A stretch of 64,000 nt of DNA. Origin: Rhea pennata (taxonomy: Eukaryota > Chordata > Aves > Rheiformes > Rheidae). The stretch lies in contig NC_084663.1 in the NCBI RefSeq assembly GCF_028389875.1, positions 159,741,801 through 159,805,800 of the forward strand, in the 5' to 3' direction. The position numbers and the translations under genes are program-made. Numbering within the stretch: position 1 is the first letter of the stretch; the number at the start of each line of letters is the position of its first letter. Positions 49,161 to 61,800 of this stretch are shown here, piece by piece. A model generated the notes under the pieces. The model did not search any database, was not told the DNA's origin, and worked only from the letters and a program-made list of their open reading frames with translations.

Positions 49161-49745
49161 TTTATTTAAAAGGGAATTCAAGAAATAAAATATTACAAGC
49201 ATTAATAAAACTATCTGAAGAATGACATAACATTCCCACAATCCTTTACTGAGCTGAAAAGGAAGTGACCTTCAAACATCTTATTACTGTAACCAAAAAT
49301 CAAATACTGTAAAATAACATGTAAGCTAGAGGAATTAAACTGGTAAATGAAGAAAATATGATTTTTCTTGATAGATAAATTTAGCTGTTTGTAGTTGCTG
49401 GAGCTTCTTTTCCTAGTCATTAATTTGGATAACATGTCTAATAATGATTCACAAGAAAAAATCCCCACCTATTTTATTTCTAAAACAAATTTAGATGATA
49501 TCCAGTAATAAGTAGAAATTAAAGTTATTTTCAAATGGTAAGCAGAATAGAAACAATCAATTGATTTGAAGGCTTGGGAACAGTTCACGTCATTTCATTA
49601 ACATTGCTTTGAATCATCACTCACGTGGAGACAGATTCTTCTAACACTGCTTGCAGGGACAGCCGTTGCGAGTCTGTCCAGCAGGTGGCTTTGATTCTCT
49701 TTCAGACTTACACAAACCCATTAAGTTCCTCCACACAGAAAACCA
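49161..49745 (-). other. UBAC2 3' UTR (extent inferred)
   Basis: Sequence following the UBAC2 stop. AATAAA poly(A) signals on the minus strand occur at 49473-49478 (about 270 nt after the stop) and 49161-49166 (about 580 nt after it); either could be used. The stretch also holds a CTCF-like motif at 49678-49689. Confidence 0.5.
49678..49689 (+). promoter_or_regulatory. CTCF-like core motif in UBAC2 3' UTR
   Basis: CCAGCAGGTGGC is a good match to the CTCF core CCASYAGRKGGC, with TGT on its 5' side. It is a motif match only; occupancy is unknown. Confidence 0.4.
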
Positions 49746-49853
49746 TCAGTGTTGCAGTAGAAAATTAGTGGCTACATTTAAGTCATTATTTGAAGCCCTC
49801 AAAGCTTCTAGAGCATCTCCCCTGGAAAATCCCATTTCCATAAGTCGTGCAAC
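49746..49853 (-). CDS. UBAC2: UBAC2 terminal coding exon (UBA domain)
   Basis: 108 nt encoding 35 residues from VARLMEMGFSRGDALEALR through SNNDLNVATNFLLQH plus TGA. The acceptor is TTTGACAG. It contains almost the whole UBA domain: the MGF loop and the hydrophobic third helix. Confidence 0.97.
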   Translation of the reverse strand, partial: VARLMEMGFSRGDALEALRASNNDLNVATNFLLQH

Positions 49854-52800
49854 CTGTCAAAGAAATAACAGAAAACTACTTTTAAATCAGAGGGTTTTTG
49901 ACACTATGTATGTATTAGTTATGTAACAGTGACAGAGTTACTTTTTTCACTATTGGTCTGTGCAACAGCCTACCTTTCTAAACAGTAAGCAAGCATGACT
50001 ATTTGCCATCACAAAGGTGTATTGGAGATGGCATGCTTGAACAAGCTTGAAAACTTTGCAACAGATCAGAGATGACCCTGTATGGGCTATGCTGAGGGTT
50101 GGACTAGATGATCTCCAGAGGTCCCTTCTAACCTTACCATTCTGTGATCTATGCTCTCCTATGATAATTTATTCAAAAATAAACATTTTCTGAAAATTCC
50201 ACACCTGTATGTTTCTAGCTGATCCACTTCGGAAGAAGACTAAAATAGAAAGGAAGTTTGTTACCTGGTAGGCACTTTTTGAAGTATGACACCATACACG
50301 ACAGCTAAAATCTGAATTCAAGGCTTGCTTCTCTAGGCAAGACTGGGCCCTCGAGAGGCTAGCATTGACCAAAACATGGGATTGTGCAGCAGATGTGAAA
50401 ACCTGTCTATACACTCTACTTTCCTTGAAAAGAACTACTACTCCAGAGCTCATTAAAACAAAGCCACTCACTCACTTCAGGTGGTTTTAGAAGAATTCTA
50501 CAAGTCAGCCCTAACGCAGAGGTAGTGTCGGATTTAAAATGGTTCGGTCAAAGTCACCGAAAGATTCTAAATGCTACCAAAACAGTGTAAGTCATCACAT
50601 ATGATGGATAAATAATCTGGAAATGGTCACATTGAGACAGTGATTTTGGTAACCTATAACTGCTCGACCATCCCTCCTGATGCCATCATATACTTTTGGC
50701 AGCCGGCCACTTTCTTCTGTGCTAATAGACTCTCAAATCACCATATGTAAAGAGTAATGTAGGTAGGTATAACCAAAGGTAACGTATGCTAGGATTAACT
50801 TCTAAATGGTTACATTTCTATCAAAAGCACATTTAAGCCTACGATTCTCAATTAAGTATAACTACAAGTCAGAATATCACTCTAGAAGATTAAAACTGAA
50901 TTGAAAAGGAAGGCAGGGAGAAGCACACAAAATTCAAAGTATTCACCATGCAGCTCCATTATTTACGAACGGCCTGTGATCAGACACCACAGCTCCTGAA
51001 ACTGGAAGTCATGGGGTACAAATGCTGTCTGGGAGCTACCACCACTCTTCCTTTGGCGGGCTTTTATGAAGCCTGCAGCAGAAAAACAAAGCTGCGTGGG
51101 AAGGTAGCAGTGGTCTTTTGCATCTCAGAAGGAACCTTCTCCGGGTGCAACAGCAACGTGCATTTCCCAGGGACCACAATAATCTAGCGCTTTTGCTTGG
51201 AAATTTAACTGGTATTGAGCATCTCCAGCTTTAAATGTCTTTTAAAAGAAAGGTGCAATCAAAAAAACTCTTCCAAGACACCTGCAGCACTTTCAGTATT
51301 TCCAGCCTGCTCTGCTTTGGTGGCTTATTCAGAAACATATCATTGCTAGTTATGCCTGTGGGTAGGGGTCCCCTGTTCTCTGAAATACGTCATCATGTAA
51401 AATGACTCTCCTGACACTAAAGAATTTTCCCAGTTAATTTTGTGCTTTTCTCTAGTTTAATATAAATACACTGTTACAAAATGTTTGAAAACCAAGGCTA
51501 TCAGCATATCAAATATTTAACTGATTGTTTTTGTACTTTTCTCCCCTTCCCCTTTACAATCCAATGTGAGTTTCTCACCTTCTTGTAGAGAGAAATGAAC
51601 TGCTACTTCAGACATCTCTGCAACGATAGTTTAACTTCAAACTGGATGTCATACCCAGCAACTTTCTAAAGGTTCCAACTTCTGATTTTTCAGATAAGAT
51701 CATGGTTTTACAAGAAAGAGGTCAGGCAGTATAATAAAAGGCAACCACAGAAATACACTTCAGAAGAAAGGTTCTTACTGCAGATGCCATGAATTCTCAC
51801 TTTAAAAGAAGTGGTGGGCAGAGTGCAATGCTCCCATTTATAGAAACACCGAGGGGGGCATCATAGGGAATAAACTGCAACAACAAAAAGCTTTTCATCT
51901 AAATATGTTTAAACCAAAGGAACTGAATCCAGCTCCAACAAAGAGACGTATATTGGTAATTTAAGGTACTTAACCCACAAGAAAAGCAGAGACTTTTGTA
52001 CCAAAAGCTTTGCCAATACTTGAAAATTTTAATCTGAAGAAAAAAAAATTGCATTTCTTCCATTCTAAGAAAACTTACATAGCTAATTAACACTATCCTG
52101 AGAAATCAGGGGTTGCTTAGATTACATTTTTGCTTTCCCAGTAACTACGCACCCTTCCCAATGATCGTAATCAGCTGAACTCTACAACTCCATGTCATTA
52201 AATGTAAGCATATATTGAAGTGCTTTCATAAATCTGGTCCTAAAGACTTTGAGTCAGAAGACAGCATAGGCCAGAGTAACTTTATTGCTCTTTTATTGCA
52301 GCCCAACAATAAAAGCTTTAGTAAACAGTATTTGTGAATCAAAGAACAAACAACTTCCTCCCCAAAACAAAAAACACCAGCACAGTGGGGAAATCTTTTT
52401 GTCCACTCCATATCTGGTACTGACAAGGATTTCAGGTTGGTCAGAAGTAAACTTCAGGTTTGACTGGTCTAAGAAGCTGTTCTTGGGATTGGTTTTGTTT
52501 TGATTTTTTTTTTCCTTATTTATCTAGCCAGCAGACATTCAACCAAAACCACTGGTGCAGTTACCGTTTTGAACATCCTGAATGTAATTTAGTGTTGAAT
52601 CAAAACTAGAAATCAGATTATGCTAAAGATTTCTGTCTCAGTCAATATTTTAAACTACCTAGACAATAACAACATGACAACACAACATTAGCAAGTCCTG
52701 TTCTCATTCAAGAGCCGTTGAGACCTTAGACCATAAAATGACCAATACAGTTAACTGAAAGACAGGCTAGAACTTGGAGACCTTGATCATACACACAAAA

Positions 52801-55800
52801 ATCCTTAATACAAAAAACAAGATTAATACTAATTTCTTAAATTTCCTAGTAGAATATCCCCTCTTCTGATAATACAACCAAAGTAAAGAAAATCTCTGAG
52901 TCTGTACTAGGCAGAAAACACACAATTTCTTTATAGCATCAGTATGTGAGATCAGTCAACCGTATTTATATACAAAAGTTACATATAAATGCAGGAATTC
53001 CTAGGCTAATTTGCAATCTGGTTTGAAAAGTAATGACAATTCACTATCCCTGTACTGTGGCTCTTATCTGATATTCTAATTTGTGCTACTGTAGAGAACA
53101 CTCAAGAAATTGTATGAACAGATATAAATAATCAGGAGAGGTAACTCCTGACCAGTGCTTAATGACATTTTAAAATATAAAAATACTTACCTGCTCTTCA
53201 GAAACCTCAGTAGGTGGAGGTGTTTCTTGATCAGACGGGCGATGATCTTGATAATTTGCATTATGTCTATGACGCAAAGGAGGAAATAGTCTATTCCAGT
53301 TAATCATCCCACCCTGAAATTAGACATTACTGTCAGTCTTTTCAAAAAGAAATATAGATATTTTTAAAGAAGAAAAATCATCCATTCCACATAATATAAA
53401 AGGCAAACATTTTAGTAAGATACTTTATTTTAAACAACAGAAACTGCTGCAGTTCTTAGCAAACTCAAAATTGGGGTTGGTTACTGCTTTCTGGTTATTA
53501 GAAGTATTTGCTGTAAATTTAGGAGGCGTGCTAATAAAAGGAGGGAAGGATTGCCATATTTCTTGCTAATACATCTTTTTTCACATGCTCTGTGAAAGAT
53601 TTCAGTTTACTACAGTGAAGGCTTTCAGACCGAGTCTGAAGGAGCTGCTCTCCTTGCCAACAGGGATTCATTAGGAAGACGTACACTGGTGGGTCCTGCA
53701 AGTGCTGTGCACACGACTGCCACCACAGTTAGCTAGGAAAAAGCATGCAATATATAACTGAAAAAAAGCAAAAATGGATTCTTAATGCATCAACAAAACC
53801 ACAGTAGGAAACTCAGAACTAACACTAGTGAGCGCGAGCCCAACTTTCAGGATACCTGTGACAGACTTTCCACATAAACAACTATTTCTGTGGCACCAAC
53901 ACGACTGCTACAGACACACGGACCTTCTCATCTAACTTTAGCACATTAAATAGCATTGGAAAATATGGTTTTGTTTCAGTGCCAAAACATTTTGTAACTA
54001 TACTCTAATAATAAAAATACAGAGTAGTAATATAAGTACGGTATAAATCACAGAACTCAAAACTTTCTTTTAACAACGAAGCTTAGAAAAAGTATTATAA
54101 AAATAAGACACTGAGAACATAAAATTCAAATAGTGAAGTACAAGCATTATAATTATCCAGAATCAGTCCATCTTCATTTTATTAGCTTAAAAAAACATTT
54201 TTGAAGGGATTTTGTGTCGCATTACAAACATAGCCCCTGCAAGCATGGAAGAAGAGCAAAACTCCCAAATCTCAGCATTCTTTACAAATTTTTGCAGTTT
54301 GAGTGTTGTCCTTGTCCTCCTCCCCCACTCCCTCAGTGACTATGGAGAAGATCCCCCTCCCCTTTTGTATATATAGGACACAGACTTTCTTCCTCTAGTT
54401 GCTCTATTTTAGTTCTATACTGTTGCTTCTCAGAAGACCTTCCTCTTTAGAGAGGTTTTTCTTTTTTTTCTCTCGGCTAGGGCTCTTCCTGCCTTTATGT
54501 ACTCCTACAGCACTAAACGTTCGCTGTGCTATCGGATCATCAGTGGCAGTTCAACATGCTCCCAGACAAAAAAGTTTAATTTATTTAGTTTTCCCGCCCC
54601 TTCCTCTGTTTTCTTCCTTTCTGTCTGGAAAGGAGACCCAAAGAGCCTAGACACCGCAGGGGGCAGTGCAATAACACACTTAAAAAGCTTTAGCACAGTC
54701 ATGAGATTTGAAGCACTACCTTGTAAAGTCCCTGTTGAGGAGTATGTTCCAGTCTCTCCTGCTATAGCACATTTTTTTCCCCTCTGGGAAGATGTGCGGT
54801 ATCTAGGAGTTATCACCAGTTTTCAATATGTAGTTTCCACTATTAATGATTCTGAATTGAAAAAAATCTTACTTATCTATACTTCTGTTTTTTTCACAAT
54901 ACATAAAGCACTTGCTCAAAAGTTACCAAGTTTTAACTGAAGGATTCCATACAAGCCTTAAGTTAGCCAAACAGCATACATAGAGTAGAATTACTTTGTA
55001 GTTTAAAAAGAGGGGTGGATCTCAGATCTACTACTGACACCACTGCACTACTCCTCTGTGGTCTTGAAAAATCACATGTCCTGTAACTTCCTCATCTATA
55101 ATTTCTCCTAACTCAAAAGTATGTTGAGTTTTAATTCACTAATTTTGAATTTCCAGAAGTTCATCAAGCTCTAGAGTTCAGCAAAAACAGTGAATTAATA
55201 CTGCGTACTTATTATCCTGAAAAGACCTCAGGGGGAGAAAACAATCCTTCCAAAGGTCATTCAAATAAAATTGGTGAATTGAGAACTGCCAACAGACCAT
55301 GACACATTTCTTTGTAGCACCAGCTACAAAGTCATACAGTATAATAAACATGAAATTCAAAATTTACAATAAATGTATTCATTTATCAGTACCTCTGTCT
55401 ATCTGAAGACTGAAATAAATGTACCTTTCCAACTGTGTTTACACCTTCACTACTGAACCACCTACTCCAGCTTGGTTTTGCACGCTCTCTACCCTGTGTG
55501 CTGTCACATAACATTACAAAGAGATTTGTCTGCCTCCTTATCCTAAATTTACAATACATTTCTAATTAACGCATATGTAATTGATTACTTCCGATAAAAA
55601 ACAGCAGAGTCATTACTAACTATGCAGTTTTGCAATGGAGATTTTGGTAAACTACAGATATGCACTGATGTATTCAGAACATTTCCATGCCAAAATTGCT
55701 ATTCTTCTCCCAGAAATAACTAATAGACTAGAAAAATTAGATCAAAATAGTAGCAAAAAAATCCCAATCATTTGCCCTCAGAATATTTCAATTACTTTTG

Positions 55801-58800
55801 AAAATTGTGACAACCATAACCCTTAAGCATATTAACAACATAAGAATATCTGAAATATAACAATAAAAAGTATTAAAAGCTGAGACTCTGTAAAGCTGTG
55901 TAAGCACTGATGTTTAGGATTAATCCCAAAATACTCCAGATGGTCATCTACTAATCTATATATTACCTTATATAATGTATCAAAGCCATGCACATTATGT
56001 GTCTTGATCCTTAACTGCTAGAAAATTGTTTCCCCTTGCAGGCTTGCCTCTAGTTATATGCTGAACATGCACAAAGTCAGATTTAAAGAGCACAGATTCA
56101 GGGAGCTGCAGCAAGACTTACTGCTGGCTATCCCACAGAGCACAGCCAGGAAGCGCAGTTAATATCAAAACCCCAGCACAGTTTTCAGATCCACAGAAGA
56201 TAGAAGCACTGGCATGGGTTGCCCAGAGAGGCTGTGGAGTCTCCTTCTCTGGAGATATTCAAAACCCTAACATGCTCTAGGCGACCCTGCTTGAGCAGGG
56301 AAGTTGAACTAGATGATCTCCAGAGGTCCCTTCCAACCTTATCAGCTCTGTGATTCTGTGAAGATAAGAGATCAAGACTATGGATGGTGACTGTGTAAGA
56401 ACCTAGAGACCACCTAAAATCATCAGAGCCAGAAAACACTCGACGGTCTGAAAATTTAATTTGTCCTAAAGGAAACAGCAAAAAAAGTATTAAGTAAAGC
56501 TCACATATGCCAGTTAGAAAAATGGCAGAAAGAGTTTTCCAGACCAACACTCTGCCTTGCCTCACAGAAATTATTTTGCAGATCTCTTCTCCCCTTCATT
56601 TTGTGATAAAATCTGTATTACAGTGGGTTTTGACCATGCTAACACACTTGGCTGGCAAAGCGCAGGAAGATTTCACATGAAGGCAACCAATCTGATGAAT
56701 TATTTAATCAATGCTTCTAAACCATCCATGAGTCCCTGTTGGGGATTAGCAAACAACATGCTATGCATATTTTAGTACGCTTAAAAAAAGCCTACATCAG
56801 TAGGGAACTCTGGTGCCAGCACAAACAGCACAAATGAGTTCACACACACCTCTTATCCCACTTCCATAGCAGATTTGTCTAAGACACACTAACTGGAGTG
56901 GTCTAAAACAGAGGTGTAAAAGGAGCTACAGTAGGCAGCCAAGCCCCTAGAGAGCTTGCTGGTGCAACTCGGGGACCTGACATTATGAATCCACTTCTCC
57001 CCACCCCCATCCAGTGCTCTGGAAAGTAGCCGTTCATCATGTTATCTACACAAAGGTAAGATTTCTTGCTCATATCTGCTTTCTTAGTCTAAATTTTCCA
57101 ATTTTGTGACTGCTGAATGATTTACTATAGCAAAAGTAAAATTTCTTTGCATATCTGATTTCTCTACTGCTTCATCTGTGCTCCAGGAGGCCCTCTCTTC
57201 TTATCAATCAGTGTGTTAAAAGAGCGCCAAGATTACTTTAGTAAAGAGGCAGAAGGTTCCCATCAGCTTGTATAGCTGGGTCCCTGTAGTGGGATGCTAC
57301 GAAGAATTTCTAGTCTCCATGGCATTGTCATACTCATCTTATTAGTGGTAATCAGAAACTGTATTTCAGAAAGTCCTGACTTCTGTCACACTATTAGAGA
57401 AAGACAATCACTGAAAAATCAGTCTAAAAACTATTGTTCAGAAAAATACTTCAAAGAGGTGACTGGGCCCTTATTTCTGTCTGCTACAGTCGTCTATGTG
57501 TCATCAGGGAAAACACTTGACAGAAAGACTGCTTCATCAGTTAGTTGAACAGAAGAGTGATGGACACATTCAAAGACCAACCTATAAGATTTTCTTCTTC
57601 CTAAGGATGCCATCCTATAATTAAAGTTGTTTCCTTGGATATTTTGTCTTTCTCTTAGCAGTGCAGTGACTGGGATGATTATAAATTCTTTGTTACTGTC
57701 TAATAGCAGACAGTTATTACTGGCCTCAGATAAATCATTACCAGAAATGGATTAGGAGCATACTGGTGATGCTGGAATTTACCTATTACAGCAAAGTGAC
57801 AGATCAGTCACAAACCTCAGGTGACAAAAGCAGAAGATCTAAAAATAGAATAGATTAAGGGAATAGGTTCATGGCAGCTCTGTCAGCACTAAAAAGATAG
57901 TAAGGAATGCTGTACTGATGAATTGCTGTTGGATAGGAGCCAGTGTTTTATATACTGACGTTATGCTTCATTATGTCATATCCTCGATGTCTTTCTTCTG
58001 TGTTTTTGTGGTGTCTGGGACAATACAAATAGGAATAAGGAAGAGACACTCATATCGGCCGAGAGCAAACAAATATCTCTGGTTGCACAGCTTGTTGAAG
58101 CTCCAGTTAGCCATTTAGTTCAAGCAATTGCCTTACTCTCTTTGAAAAAAGGCAGCTCTACCTGTTTGCATAGACACACTTGCAGTGGCATATTTTACAA
58201 AAACACTTCTTACTCAATGCTTAAAAAATAAAAATGTCATATTATGGACAGTTAATAATTATCTACTTTAGTAGCTATCACATTTGTATGCATTTTAATT
58301 AATTTCACAAGCAGTGAAAGAAAATGCTTTATAAAAGTACTCTCGAAAGTGATGCATGCGGTTAAGATATTTTGATAATGTTATCTCATATATATGGTTA
58401 ATGCCAACTCGCCATCTGTCTACACAAACAGGAAACACCTCCTGGTATCTGTCCTGTTCACCTTTTCTTAACGCAACAACCACAGATAAAGAAAAAAAAA
58501 AGGGAAATAGCTTTGCATTTCATTTTTTAAAGTAGCATTTTAAAAGTTTACTACTCTGCATAGGAGCCATTACTTGTTGCAGGCATAAATATTGCCTTAC
58601 TTGTTTCATATGAAGCTTCATTAAAATAAAATCTAATGTACGGAAAGCCATACTTTTTTCTCAGAAATATATATATATATATTTATATATATTTTCACAA
58701 ATTACTGACTCCAGAGTACACATGCTGATGAGTTAAATGAAGAAAAAGTGTAGCCATGAACGACATTCTATTTTAAGATGCTACACCAGTACATATTGCC

Positions 58801-61800
58801 CCATACTGAACACTCCGTATGAAAGATCAATGTCAACGGTGAAATTTCAGTGGACTTACAGTCTAGCCTCTCTCTTTTTGTGAGGTCAAAACTCATGCAG
58901 GTCTATTTCATTTATTCTTTTTCTTTCTTTCTTCCTTTTTTTTTTTACCTTCAGTAACTTTCTTTTCTTTGAAAAAGGGTAGAAATATAACAGTAGTAGC
59001 GTTACGAACATCATTATTAGGCTGGAAAATTTTTTCACCAAGGAAAGTATTCCAATAGTTTCTAAAGATATTTCAATTTCCTCTGGAAACTTGTCCTGCA
59101 GACAGGTCTCTTCAGCCAAGAGGCTCTGTCTCCAATTCTTATTTGCTGCATTCTGAATTTTGATGTCAGTCATGTCCCATAGGAGCTCATATGCCATGGA
59201 AGTTGATAAATCCACATATGGTCTTTCCTGTGGCTGATGCCTGCTCAGCTACTTCCTTTGAAACCTAGGAGTAACACCTTAATCTGGACCCTGGAGCTGC
59301 CTGGGAGACAAGGACAGGACTTCAGCCAGAAATGCCAACTGCTTCCTGGGAGGTGAGGTGGGGCCAGCTGCTTCTGCTATTGCAGTCAGATGAGGTGTAG
59401 AGAGTTTTCAGCACTTCCTGTTGTACTTGTGCATGCCCAAGCATTTGGCCTTGTAGACCGCTGCTTATCATGCACAACAGGAAAGGGTGCCATCAGATGA
59501 CTCAGACACACAACTGGCTGGTAGTAAGTGCAAAGCTACGCAGGTTCTCCTCCACACTGTCAGCTAGCGCAGAACACTGAGTCAGATCACGCTGCATTCA
59601 CCTGTTATGAAAAGGTTACATACCTATTTTGAACCAAACCATGCCAGTGTAACACTCACTTTTCAGTACAGCAGTGATGCAATGATTCAGCTGGAAGGTC
59701 ATGGGTCACTACGCCAAGAAGGAAGAAAAGCGCTTCATGTCAATCAGAATTTGAAAGAAGGTATTTTTGAGAACTGATTTTATTTGTTCACCCAACACCA
59801 GGGAAGTACCAAGCAGGATTCTCAAGACTTCAATTGCACTAAACTGGTGATTTCGGTCTTCTCAACTACCTTTTCAAAGCACTTCCTTTTCCAAATGTCA
59901 TGGCCGCGCTCTTGCTTGACTATTCAACTGATGTTCACCCAAACCGAGTCTCGTCAGCACTGCAACACTGCAGACATCATCATGGCTATATCATTTAAAA
60001 ACAGGCATCAGTGTTGTGCTCTGGGCAGTGGAATTCAGCGCTTGTCACCCTTTCCCACAGTAATCCAGGTAGATATTGAAAAGAAAATCCCCGTTACTAT
60101 AATAGATCCTTCTAAGTGAGGGTCTTCAGAGGGGTGAAGCTGTCAACCATAACCACCTCAGTTTTTAAGGAATGGACCTATTCTTCTGTTGGGCATTCTG
60201 TATTTGGTGAGGAGGAAAACTAGCCTGTGGGGACCCAGTGTGTCAAACGCTGAAAGCAGGCTCAACAGCATGACTGTGGAGCCTCTTCTGGAGGAAACAA
60301 TCTACTACCTCCATTTTAGACCTATTAGGCACAGCACAGAGACTGTTTAAATCCTTACTGCATGGCACTTCGGGTGTCGACTGCTGACAGGTGACTGTTG
60401 TTAAAGCATGGTGGTTAGACAGATAATCCTTCATTCACTTCCTGTGCAGAAACCTTTTTGAACGGAAATAAGTAGAGGCCAAAACAAAAGAGAGAAATCA
60501 GAGTTCCAAAACTGCTGTTCTGACAAAACACAAACCATAAGAACAAATTCTCCAGTATTGTTGCATAAATACATACTTCCGTATATGAAGATTTAGTATG
60601 TGGTGATGCAGAGAAAAAACAGATTAGCATCCTATTTGGGGGGGGGGGGCAAAGTTTCAAGTTCTGTCTCAAGCTGCAACTGGGAGGGGTTTCCATTTTG
60701 TTGACAATTCCAAGCCAATGTAAAAGATGACATACTGGCAATACTGTTGGAGAAACTTTTATGTCTACTGTGCTTCTTAAGGATGTGCTATAAGAAACAA
60801 CTACTGAAACAGGCCTACAGATGTTATGCACTAATATCAGAGTTCTAATCAGAAAATCCAAATACTAAGACAGACCACATACTATACGAATTACATGCTT
60901 TTTGTTTACTCGGCTTCCATACAAGAACCTCTCGGAGCATACCTAAAGGGTAACAGAACAAGCTATTAAAAACCTATTAGCTTCAAAACTGGGTGCCTTG
61001 AGTAGCTCCTGTTGGGAGCTACAAATAAAAGGACACGAACAGTTAAAAAGAAACTTGCCTTCTGTGAACGGGAATAGATCAGACAACTGAGGATAAATAC
61101 TCCGGAACTGCTTAGGGAGATTCATATGCCAGAAGCTTTCTTTAAGAGAACTACCTCTAATTAAATTGTCAGAGGAAGAGAATATGGAACAACTACCTAA
61201 GAAAATAGACATAATCTATTCTCAAAAAATTACCTGCTTCAAAATACTATTTTGCTTTAGGAAGTTGTCCAGCACTGTACCAATCACTACTTCTGTAGGG
61301 AAATTGATTATAAATATTAAACTGAATTCACTCAGTAGCTGAAGACTATAGTTCAAAAGCTGAGTAAGACAGAGAGATTTGCATGATTCCAGTTCAAAAA
61401 AAATGATAGTTCAATAAGTGAACAGGGGTGCTACTGAGGAGTGAGAGTCAGAGACGCTGTTAGTGACTGACAATTAATCAGATTATATTCAGTTTATTCT
61501 AGTAGTACTCACTAGCGACTTTCAACTTGTAGAATGCCCAATTTCCATGAAAATGCCAGAAAAATAAAGTGGCTAGCTATAGAGGAAACAGTCATAAACC
61601 CTTTACCTGGATCAGCACCCAGGAAATTGATAATTTTTAATGATACCACATCTAGAATCCATGGAAAAAGTTATCAAAAAAAAATCCAAACAGAAATACC
61701 TAAATAGCAATGCATTATCAACTGCTGCAACGTTATTTGAAATGAAACACTAAGAAACAAAGAAAGAGTTCACATATGCCAAGCTCAGCAGTATTGACAC

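Noticed and set aside
60415-60861. 148-codon minus-strand frame with hydrophobic stretches
   Set aside because: No recognisable family; it passes through a G12 homopolymer, so reading-frame continuity is doubtful.
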